Source: Marinilabiliales bacterium
GTDB lineage: Bacteria > Bacteroidota > Bacteroidia > Bacteroidales > UBA12077
DNA length: 8,846 bases
Direction: 5' to 3'
Assembly: GCA_002869305.1 (NCBI GenBank)
Contig: PKTC01000266.1
Location: 1 to 8,846 of the forward strand
Program-made: the position numbers and the translations under genes
Notes under the pieces: model-generated
Database searches by the model: none
Told to the model about the DNA's origin: nothing
What the model saw: the letters and a program-made list of their open reading frames with translations, nothing else
Part shown: piece by piece, positions 1-5,357 of the stretch
Layout: each line of letters begins with the position of its first letter
Numbering within the stretch: position 1 is the first letter of the stretch

Positions 1-186
1 CCTGCTTTTCTTAAAGAGGGCGTTATAAATACGAAGGAGTTATCTGACCCACTTCCGCAAGCTCTTGTTTTAACAGCAATAGTTATAGGATTTGGAATAA
101 CGGTGTACACCTTGGCATTAAAATACAAATTTTTTGAAATAACAGGCACCGACGATTTGGACCAATTAAAAAAAACAGATAGTTAA
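1..186 (+). CDS. mnhC: Na+/H+ antiporter subunit C (MnhC/MrpC), 3' end only
   Basis: The frame is open from base 1 to the TAA at 184-186, giving the last 61 residues; the start lies off the left edge. The fragment contains DPLPQALVLTAIVIGFG, the hallmark of MrpC/MnhC proteins (NuoK-like small membrane subunits). The Thr and second Gly of this segment (fragment residues 25 and 32) have the spacing of Thr75 and Gly82, which I recall as functionally important in Bacillus MrpC. A hydrophobic helix (about residues 21-40) is followed by a polar tail rich in Asp and Lys. MrpC is part of the membrane complex that exchanges Na+ or other monovalent cations for protons. The mnhD start follows the stop after two bases, so the genes are surely co-transcribed. 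The identification is strong although only about half the protein is visible. Confidence 0.93.
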   Translation, partial: PAFLKEGVINTKELSDPLPQALVLTAIVIGFGITVYTLALKYKFFEITGTDDLDQLKKTDS

Positions 187-188
187 TT

Positions 189-1673
189 ATGATAATAACT
201 GCTCTTCCCATATTAATTCCATTTATACTAATCATTGTATTGATATTGGTACGCTCCAATCATGTATCAAAATGGGTGAGCGTAACCGGAAGTTTAATAT
301 TGTTAATAGCTTCTATTTTTATATTGCATGGCATAAAGGATAACGGGATTCTACTTATTCATATGGGCGGGTGGAAGGCTCCTTTTGGAATAACTTTAGT
401 CATCGATTACCTGAGTGGCATTATGCTTATTACTTCCTCATTAATCGTATTTACCATATCCATATATTCATTGTCCTTTTTAGAAGAGAAACAGCAAAAT
501 TCAAAGTTTTATGTATTTTTCTTTTCCCTTGTAATGGGTATAAATGGTTCTTTTATAACGGGTGATGTTTTCAACTTATACGTATGGTTCGAAGTTATGT
601 TGATGTCCTCTCTTGTGTTGATTACCTTAGGTAATTCTAAACAACAACTCGAAGGTGGAATTAAGTATTTAGCACTTAATCTGCTCGGTTCTTTATTTTT
701 TCTGGCGGGTTTGGGTTTGCTTTATGGAAAAACAGGCACATTAAATATGGCGTATTTAGCCGAAATTCTAAAAAACGATGATCAGGCTATTTTAATGAAT
801 ACTTCTGCAATTTTATTTTTTATTGCCTTTGGAATAAAAGCAGCCGTTTTTCCATTGTTCTTTTGGTTACCGGCATCCTATCATACTTCAAATATAACGG
901 TATCAGCACTTTTTGCCGGACTTTTAACCAAAGTGGGTTTATACGCATTTATTCGGTTTTTTACTTTGTTTTTTGTTCAAGACCAGGTTTTTTGGCATAA
1001 GCTTTTACTTGTTATTGCCGGATTTACAATGGTCGTTGGAGGAATGTCTGCATCCATACATTACGATACACGAAGAATCTTATCATATCATATTATAAGT
1101 CAGATAGGTTATATGATTATGGGCCTAGGAATTTTTACCCCTTTAGCAATTGCCGGAGCCATATTTTTTACAATTCATAATATGGTAGCTAAAACAAATA
1201 CCTTTTTAGTGGCTGGTCTTATCCATAAATTGAAAGGTTCTTTCTATCTAAAAGATATTGGAGGATTATTGAAACAAAGTCCCTTTTTGGCAATTTTATT
1301 TATTATACCAGCTTTTGCTCTTGCGGGAGTGCCTCCCTTATCGGGATTTTTTGCAAAATTTATGTTAATTAAAGCGGGTATTGACGAAGGGCATTATATT
1401 GTTGTATTTGTGTCTGTTCTTACAGGCTTATTAACACTATATTCGATGGTGAAGATCTGGAACGAAGCTTTTCTTAAAAAACAACCAACAAACGAGTATG
1501 ACTTAGAAAAATTACAAAAGTTGAGTTTTATGGAAGTTTTACCATCGGTTATACTAGGTATGGCAAGTATTTTCATGGGTGTTTTTGCAGTTCACGTTTT
1601 TGATCTTACGATGGATGCTGCTAATCAATTACTGAATTCATCAACATATATAGAGCAAGTTTTAAATTATTAA
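189..1673 (+). CDS. mnhD: Na+/H+ antiporter subunit D (MnhD/MrpD)
   Basis: This 494-residue polytopic membrane protein has the usual length for MrpD, a homologue of the proton-pumping complex I subunits NuoL/M/N. About 14 hydrophobic segments can be seen. Key landmarks are VWFEVMLMSS with the membrane Glu at residue 135 (equivalent to Glu137 of Bacillus MrpD), GIKAAVFPLFFWLP with Lys217, HNMVAKTNTFLVAGL in the central channel region, and GVPPLSGFFAKF further on. These charged residues within the membrane form the proton path in the family. The ATG at 189, two bases after mnhC stops, is the natural start, and the protein begins directly with a hydrophobic helix. No good Shine-Dalgarno is visible, which is normal for the phylum. 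The product works with MnhA, B, C, E, F and G in cytoplasmic-membrane cation/proton exchange, supporting pH and salt tolerance. D rather than A is favoured by length and gene order. Confidence 0.96.
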   Translation: MIITALPILIPFILIIVLILVRSNHVSKWVSVTGSLILLIASIFILHGIKDNGILLIHMGGWKAPFGITLVIDYLSGIMLITSSLIVFTISIYSLSFLEEKQQNSKFYVFFFSLVMGINGSFITGDVFNLYVWFEVMLMSSLVLITLGNSKQQLEGGIKYLALNLLGSLFFLAGLGLLYGKTGTLNMAYLAEILKNDDQAILMNTSAILFFIAFGIKAAVFPLFFWLPASYHTSNITVSALFAGLLTKVGLYAFIRFFTLFFVQDQVFWHKLLLVIAGFTMVVGGMSASIHYDTRRILSYHIISQIGYMIMGLGIFTPLAIAGAIFFTIHNMVAKTNTFLVAGLIHKLKGSFYLKDIGGLLKQSPFLAILFIIPAFALAGVPPLSGFFAKFMLIKAGIDEGHYIVVFVSVLTGLLTLYSMVKIWNEAFLKKQPTNEYDLEKLQKLSFMEVLPSVILGMASIFMGVFAVHVFDLTMDAANQLLNSSTYIEQVLNY

Positions 1674-1679
1674 TCGTTT

Positions 1680-2012
1680 ATGAGAATCGTAAAAAAAACA
1701 TATTTTATCGTTGAATTTGTACTTTTCTATATGGTAAAACTGGTGCAAGCGAATATTTATATCGCCTTCGATATTGTTACACCCAAAATGCATACTATGC
1801 CCGATTTTATTACACTGCCATTAAAAATAAAATCAGACTTTGGCTTGCTTTTATTTAGCAACCTGGTATCAATGACTCCGGGTTCACTTACCATTGATAT
1901 TAATGAAGAAAAGAATTGTATTGAAATTCATATATTGTATAATCAGAATAAAGAAAAAGTGCGAACTGAAATAGAAGCCATTCAAAATAAAATAAACTAT
2001 TTAATCAATTGA
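1680..2012 (+). CDS. mnhE: Na+/H+ antiporter subunit E (MnhE/MrpE), short form
   Basis: The product is 110 residues; characterised MrpE proteins are about 160. The part present aligns well with the family: a hydrophobic helix with VKLVQANI (residues 8-33), a link ending in TLPLKIKSD, and the signature LLLFSNLVSMTPGSL (residues 56-70). Its Thr66-Pro67 matches the Thr113-Pro114 pair that I recall from Bacillus MrpE, implying about 47 residues fewer at the N-terminus. What is missing is the pair of N-terminal membrane segments. The C-terminal soluble part (residues 71-110) is complete. The only ATG giving this protein is at 1680, six bases after the mnhD stop and in the same reading frame as mnhD. 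The gene is placed exactly where E belongs between D and F. It is probably a functional reduced E subunit of the antiporter, but ancestral truncation cannot be excluded. Confidence 0.88.
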   Translation: MRIVKKTYFIVEFVLFYMVKLVQANIYIAFDIVTPKMHTMPDFITLPLKIKSDFGLLLFSNLVSMTPGSLTIDINEEKNCIEIHILYNQNKEKVRTEIEAIQNKINYLIN

Positions 2013-2013
2013 T

Positions 2014-2289
2014 ATGGAATTAGAACCTTTAAATATCATTAGTGTCATTGCATTTATATTGCTTTTGTCTGCAATGCTAATTTCACTGTACCGATTAATT
2101 TCGGGACCAACCGTTTATGATAGAATTGTTTCATTGGATTTAATTGCTTCTATTGTAATGGGATTTATTTTACTGTATAGTATGGTTGTTAATAAAGCTT
2201 TATATTTTGATGTGGTGATTATTATTTCGCTCATTTCATTTATAGGTACGATATCCATATCAACTTACTTAAAAACAAAAAAACAGTGA
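2014..2289 (+). CDS. mnhF: Na+/H+ antiporter subunit F (MnhF/MrpF)
   Basis: The 91-residue product has the normal size for MrpF and three predicted membrane helices (about residues 7-28, 42-60 and 64-84). Between helices 1 and 2 it carries the family signature YRLISGPTVYDRIVSLD, with Arg27, Gly31-Pro32, Asp36-Arg37 and Asp42. The acidic residues here belong to the proposed cation path of the Mrp complex. The ATG at 2014 follows the mnhE TGA by one base, so translation is likely coupled. At the other end the TGA overlaps the GTG start of mnhG. The protein acts in the cytoplasmic membrane as a small structural and ion-path subunit of the antiporter. Identification is firm from motif, size and gene order. 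Confidence 0.94.
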   Translation: MELEPLNIISVIAFILLLSAMLISLYRLISGPTVYDRIVSLDLIASIVMGFILLYSMVVNKALYFDVVIIISLISFIGTISISTYLKTKKQ

Positions 2290-2570
2290 TTTTTATTATT
2301 TCAATATTCGTTTTATTAGGGTCAGCCTTTATTTTTATAGCTGCATTGGGCTTGTTGCGCTTCGATAATCTCTATAGTAGAATGCACGCGACCACAAAGG
2401 CAACATCCTTTGGTATTTTGCTATTAATTATTGGAATAGCCTTATTCTTTAACTCAGGAATCATTTGGATTAAATCGGTTTTGGTTATTCTTTTTATATA
2501 TTTGACAGCGCCATTAGCTGCGCATTCTGTAGCTAAATCCTATAAGGAGAAAGATGAGAAAATGGAGTAA
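2286..2570 (+). CDS. mnhG: Na+/H+ antiporter subunit G (MnhG/MrpG)
   Basis: The product is 94 residues with three hydrophobic helices (about 3-22, 41-56 and 60-79), a little shorter than many MrpG proteins. The diagnostic segment is LGLLRFDNLYSRMHATTKATSFG (residues 21-43; LRF, Y/R and H-A-x-T-K-A positions), which defines MrpG. The Pro in LTAPLAAH (residue 76) probably corresponds to the conserved Pro81 of Bacillus MrpG. The start is GTG at 2286, overlapping the mnhF stop by four bases (GTGA). The next in-frame Met (residue 33) would cut into the signature, so GTG is the only sensible start and translation is probably coupled to mnhF. This is the last gene of the antiporter operon. Its TAA is directly followed by the stop of the oppositely oriented PsiE-family gene, with no terminator hairpin between them. 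Confidence 0.94.
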   Translation: MIFIISIFVLLGSAFIFIAALGLLRFDNLYSRMHATTKATSFGILLLIIGIALFFNSGIIWIKSVLVILFIYLTAPLAAHSVAKSYKEKDEKME

Positions 2571-3008
2571 TTATTCTTTGACTTTATTTTTTCTGCTTAT
2601 TTTAATATTCACATCAGCTTTCTTAACCAGAAAATAGGTTACACCTAAAGCAACGGTCATAATGGCAAGACTAATAAGTTCTTCTGTAGTATATTTCTTA
2701 AAATCCCAAACGATTGCTTTTCTTGCTATTGCGATAATTGCAACCAATATGATAAATTCGACATGTACAATATCTTCTTTTAAGTAAGCCTTTACGGTTT
2801 CTAAAAGTTCTAATCCAATAAGTAAAACCAGGAATAAACTAAAGAGTCCCATAAGACCTGAAGAATCAATGATAAAAATGGGCTCTTCCATTATTTTTTT
2901 AGTAATCTCATAAACGATATCAATAAATGCCAATACTAAAATTACCGACATAACGATTAAGATTCCCCAAATAATAAACCGCTCAACATACTTTATAAAT
3001 TTTGTCAT
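2571..3008 (-). CDS. PsiE-family (phosphate-starvation-inducible E) membrane protein
   Basis: This 145-residue protein is basic at both ends and has four hydrophobic segments (about residues 12-33, 52-69, 80-98 and 111-128). The conserved PsiE-family core is visible as LLIGLELLETVKAYL (62-76) followed by HVEFIILVAIIAIARKAIV (82-100), with Glu67, Glu70, His82, Glu84 and Arg96-Lys97 in or near the membrane. The family is named after Escherichia coli PsiE, a phosphate-starvation-induced inner-membrane protein, but its biochemical role is unknown. Many bacterial members are not tied to phosphate, so phosphate control here is not supported. The ATG at 3008-3006 is immediately preceded by AGGAG. 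The gene diverges from the stress-protein gene across 101 bp and converges on mnhG with no spacer, which suggests a general stress or ion-homeostasis context. Family assignment is good; function is unknown. Confidence 0.85.
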   Translation of the reverse strand: MTKFIKYVERFIIWGILIVMSVILVLAFIDIVYEITKKIMEEPIFIIDSSGLMGLFSLFLVLLIGLELLETVKAYLKEDIVHVEFIILVAIIAIARKAIVWDFKKYTTEELISLAIMTVALGVTYFLVKKADVNIKISRKNKVKE

Positions 3009-3013
3009 CTCCT
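3009..3013 (-). promoter_or_regulatory. AGGAG directly abutting the psiE-family start codon
   Basis: Read on the minus strand the bases are TTTAGGAGATG. A perfect AGGAG touches the ATG with no spacer, whereas an effective Shine-Dalgarno normally sits 5 to 9 bases away. It overlaps the TAG (3014-3012) that closes a 13-codon in-frame leader reading frame starting at 3053. It may help re-initiation after that leader, or be coincidence; the spacing is too short for an ordinary ribosome binding site. It is listed because it bears on start choice: the in-frame TAG prevents any longer N-terminus. Confidence 0.3.
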
Positions 3014-3109
3014 AAAGAATTTGTTTTAGTCTAACTATTCCCCCTTTTTTCATAAACAAAATTCTGAATTCTTTGTTTAAAATAAAAGTACATTTAAAAG
3101 CCTGATATT

Positions 3110-4243
3110 ATGAAATTACTGCAAGATATTTTAGTAACAACTGATTTTAGTGAATCCTCAGATCGAGCTATTGAGGCCTCCATACAGTTAGCGAAGAAGT
3201 TTAAATCGCGAATTGCTCTAATGCATGTTTTAACAGAAGAAGCTGTTTCGGAGGAAACAAAAATTTTGATTGAGCAAACTGTTCATAATAATCTATTAGA
3301 AGTTAAAGAGAAGATATTAAAAGAAGATGTATATGTTTCTGAGGTTATCATAGAAAGAGGGGTTGTATTTGAGAAAATAATTCAAGTTGCCCAAGGCAGA
3401 AACGTAAATTTAATTGTAGCCGGTTCAGGTTCCAAGGACGGTAATGATAAATTTAAGTTAGGCACTACCGTTGAAAAACTAATGCGGAAGAATCAAATAC
3501 CTTTATGGGTAGTTAAAAACGAAAAGGTACAACCTATTCGTAAAATAGTTTGCCCGGTGGATTTTTCTGATGCTTCCAAAAGAGCTTTACTAAACGCAAT
3601 TACACTAGCTGAAAGGTTTGATGCAGGATTAACAGTTATAAATGTTTTTGTGCCGATTGTTAGCACTTCTCTTCGAATAAGTCAGAACATAGAAGAAGAC
3701 AACAAAGATTTAAGAAAACAAAAGGAGAAAGAGTTTGATAAGTTTTTAAGTGAAATTGATTTTAAATCTTTAGAATACAAAAAAGAACTTTTAATGGGAA
3801 TACCTTTCGTTGAAATTTATAAAACCATTAAAGGAAGTAATGCAGATCTATTGTTGATGGGCACCACTGGCAAAACTGGATTAAGTAAACTTTTAATGGG
3901 AAGTGTAACAGAAAAAGTTACACGAGAATTACCATGTAGTTTTATTACCACAAAAGCGAAAGATATTACGGATGATTATCTTGAAAGTAATTTAAAGGGA
4001 GTAGAATCTATTCTTAATCCTGCTAGAAACCATTTTAATAAGGGCGATTACGAATTAGCCATCGAAGAGTTTACGATTGGATTAAAACAATATCCCGATA
4101 ATATACCAATTTTGATGGGTTTAATAGATTCTTATAAAGCTTTGGGAAATAACACAAAAGTTGATTTTTATACGGAATATAAAAAGGAAGTTATTAAAAG
4201 AACCTGGGGTGATGATTTATTTGAAAAAGTGAGAATGAACTAG
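3110..4243 (+). CDS. Tandem universal stress protein (UspA-UspA) with C-terminal TPR-like extension
   Basis: The 377-residue soluble protein has two UspA domains, about residues 1-137 and 141-283. Each opens with the typical beta strand and Asp (ILVTTDFSESSDRA; IVCPVDFSDASKRA). Domain 2 carries a perfect nucleotide-binding motif G-2x-G-9x-G-S (Gly251, Gly254, Gly264-Ser265). The matching site in domain 1 is degenerate, with Ser108 in place of the second Gly (Gly105, Ser108, Gly118-Thr119). Residues about 305-338 (starting ARNHFNKGDYELAIEEF and ending YPDN) look like a tetratricopeptide repeat, followed by a weaker second helical pair up to about 372. Domain 2 therefore probably binds ATP, while the tail may bind a partner protein; this is inference. 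Universal stress proteins act in the cytoplasm in starvation, redox and energy stress. The gene stands alone, divergent from psiE, and ends at a strong terminator. I see no clear promoter or Shine-Dalgarno; the ATG at 3110 directly precedes the first domain strand. Confidence 0.92.
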   Translation: MKLLQDILVTTDFSESSDRAIEASIQLAKKFKSRIALMHVLTEEAVSEETKILIEQTVHNNLLEVKEKILKEDVYVSEVIIERGVVFEKIIQVAQGRNVNLIVAGSGSKDGNDKFKLGTTVEKLMRKNQIPLWVVKNEKVQPIRKIVCPVDFSDASKRALLNAITLAERFDAGLTVINVFVPIVSTSLRISQNIEEDNKDLRKQKEKEFDKFLSEIDFKSLEYKKELLMGIPFVEIYKTIKGSNADLLLMGTTGKTGLSKLLMGSVTEKVTRELPCSFITTKAKDITDDYLESNLKGVESILNPARNHFNKGDYELAIEEFTIGLKQYPDNIPILMGLIDSYKALGNNTKVDFYTEYKKEVIKRTWGDDLFEKVRMN

Positions 4244-4284
4244 AATTCTTAAGAAACCAGACAGTTACATTTATTTAACAGCAG

Positions 4285-4313
4285 AAAGACTTCTAGCCTC
4301 TAGAAGTCTTTTT
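4285..4313 (+). terminator. Rho-independent terminator of the universal stress protein gene
   Basis: A perfect 12-bp stem is formed by AAAGACTTCTAG (4285-4296) and CTAGAAGTCTTT (4300-4311), with a three-base CCT loop. The T-run covers 4309-4313. It starts 41 bases after the stop of the stress protein gene and lies well before the promoter of the next gene, so it cleanly separates the two transcription units. Confidence 0.9.
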
Positions 4314-4428
4314 CGTTGCAGTATGCATCCCATTTTAGCTTCTGAAAACGAGGATTTGCCTCTTGATTTGAATATGAAGAGCAAAAAGGATTTGTTTTTG
4401 ATAAAACATTAATATTCAGCAATTTCTA

Positions 4429-4459
4429 TTGACTTCGCTTTTTTCAGGTTGTAACTTTG
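4429..4459 (+). promoter_or_regulatory. Bacteroidota-type sigma-A promoter of the lipoprotein gene
   Basis: TTG at 4429-4431 and TAACTTTG at 4452-4459 match the -33 (TTG) and -7 (TAnnTTTG) elements of Bacteroidota housekeeping promoters exactly, with a 20-bp spacer. Transcription would start near 4464-4467, leaving a leader of roughly 20 bases before the ATG at 4484. It is the only full match to this consensus that I noticed upstream of a gene in the window. The leader is A-rich without a Shine-Dalgarno, as is usual in this phylum. Confidence 0.8.
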
Positions 4460-4483
4460 TAAAACTAACCAACCTAAAGAATC

Positions 4484-5059
4484 ATGAAAACATACAGGAA
4501 TCTTTTATTGATTTTTTTATTCCCTTTGCTTTTCATATCATGTTCGGATGATGATAAGGATAATAATGAAAGTACAGGGACAGGAACGCTGACTGTTGAT
4601 GGAATTTCTTATGAGTTATCGCAAGGTATTATTTACAATAGAGAACGATGGGAATCGAATCAGGGATATAATTTTGATGTTGATTTATTGTCTTCGGATT
4701 TTAACATGGATAATTTAGAAAATCCTACAGGTATAGGTCATATGGTAGCCTTAGAAATGTTCTGCGAAAGTACAGATAATCTCAACGGTGGATCTTACAT
4801 TGTTGATACTACGGAGGTTTTTCCTGCGGGTACATTTTGTGGAATTATTGTTACAAATTTTGATGCTCATACTGAGGAAGGAGGCACATTTTATATTATT
4901 TCAACAGGAAACTCTGTGGTTGTCAGATCTGGCGATTCTTATGAATTTACAATTAATGTTTTAGCCATACAGTTGGATGAATACTTAGAAGATGAAGGAG
5001 CAACGGATGTTCCAATTTCGTGTTACTATAAAGGAACTTTAAAGAAAGATGGCTTTTAG
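4484..5059 (+). CDS. Small lipoprotein of unknown function, probably surface-exposed
   Basis: The 191-residue protein begins with a lipoprotein signal peptide: basic N-terminus (KTYR), hydrophobic stretch to residue 18, and lipobox LFISC with the lipidated Cys at position 20. The mature protein starts C-SDDDKDNN, which fits the acidic lipoprotein export signal described in Bacteroidota for transfer to the outside of the outer membrane, so surface exposure is likely. After a short linker (STGTGTG) comes one domain rich in beta strands (about residues 33-191). It opens with GTLTVDGISYEL and closes with ISCYYKGTLKK, a layout common in small Bacteroidota lipoproteins. Cys94, Cys119 and Cys180 could form a disulfide. 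No enzymatic motif is recognised. The gene has its own promoter (4429-4459) and no operon partner. Its terminator is uncertain, the candidate being the weak hairpin at 5131-5160. Secretion class is well supported; function is unknown. Confidence 0.9.
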   Translation: MKTYRNLLLIFLFPLLFISCSDDDKDNNESTGTGTLTVDGISYELSQGIIYNRERWESNQGYNFDVDLLSSDFNMDNLENPTGIGHMVALEMFCESTDNLNGGSYIVDTTEVFPAGTFCGIIVTNFDAHTEEGGTFYIISTGNSVVVRSGDSYEFTINVLAIQLDEYLEDEGATDVPISCYYKGTLKKDGF

Positions 5060-5130
5060 CTAATTGTAAATAATAATTTACTAAAAGTAAGTATTCCATA
5101 AAATGAATTTTTTAACCCTCACTTAACAAC

Positions 5131-5160
5131 AAGAGACTACAAATTACCTAGAAGTCTTTT
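5131..5160 (+). terminator. Weak or decayed terminator after the lipoprotein gene
   Basis: The right half CTAGAAGTCTTTT (5148-5160) is identical to the right arm plus T-run of the strong terminator at 4285-4313. Here, however, only AGACT (5134-5138) pairs with AGTCT (5153-5157), leaving a 5-bp stem and a 14-base loop. It lies 75 bases after the lipoprotein stop and is the only terminator candidate there. It may be a degenerated copy with residual activity. Confidence 0.4.
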
Positions 5161-5241
5161 ATGAACTTTTGCCCACCTTTGGCTTATCAAGAGTTTTAAT
5201 TTATATATTGGTAAACTATAAGTGTTCGATTTAGCAATTGC

Positions 5242-5262
5242 ATTGTTGGGGAAAGCAACAAT
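5242..5262. repeat. Small inverted repeat ATTGTTG / CAACAAT
   Basis: ATTGTTG (5242-5248) and CAACAAT (5256-5262) form a perfect 7-bp stem with loop GGGAAAG. No T-run follows, so it is not a terminator. It could be part of a leader transcript of the permease gene or a protein-binding site; nothing in the sequence decides. Confidence 0.4.
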
Positions 5263-5321
5263 CTAACACACACAAGCCGAAACTAAATGCCTAAAAAACA
5301 ACAAGATACAACTTTGGCCTG

Positions 5322-5347
5322 TTTTTTGAAATCGGATTTTCAAAAAA
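5322..5347. repeat. Near-perfect palindrome just upstream of the permease start
   Basis: TTTTTTGAAATC (5322-5333) and GATTTTCAAAAAA (5335-5347) are reverse complements apart from one extra T, centred on G5334. The right arm ends 10 bases before the ATG at 5358. In DNA this could be an operator; in RNA the stem would cover the ribosome-landing zone. GTCTTTTAT follows, which is not a strong T-run, so termination or attenuation is possible but weak. Confidence 0.5.
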
Positions 5348-5357
5348 GTCTTTTATC

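Larger units (their letters stand above)
5060..5357. other. 298-bp gene-free region with small inverted repeats
   Basis: No coding region is supportable on either strand. The stretch holds, in order, a weak terminator-like hairpin (5131-5160), a 7-bp stem with a GGGAAAG loop (5242-5262), and a nearly perfect palindrome just before the permease start (5322-5347). The 11-base string AAGTCTTTTAT occurs twice, at 5152-5162 and 5346-5356. A partial -7-like element CAACTTTG (5309-5316) has no TTG at the expected distance, so the permease promoter is not resolved. Confidence 0.6.

Noticed and set aside
371..565. A 64-codon open frame inside mnhD in another frame
   Set aside because: It lies fully within conserved mnhD codons and its translation resembles no family.
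1394..1576. A 60-codon minus-strand frame opposite the 3' part of mnhD
   Set aside because: It is antisense to the conserved antiporter gene, with no start signal or recognisable motif.
3089..3096. TACATTTA as a -7 element for the universal stress protein gene
   Set aside because: The last base deviates from TAnnTTTG, and the nearest TTG is only 13 bases upstream instead of about 20. It would also leave almost no leader.
5121..5267. Integron attC-like boxes (ACTTAAC, GTTGGGG, ATCTAAC)
   Set aside because: The RYYYAAC boxes exist, but no correctly oriented GTTRRRY partner is present: GTTGGGG fails at the last base. There is also no cassette structure.
5309..5316. CAACTTTG as the permease promoter -7 element
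   Set aside because: The first base is wrong and no TTG lies at the expected distance upstream.
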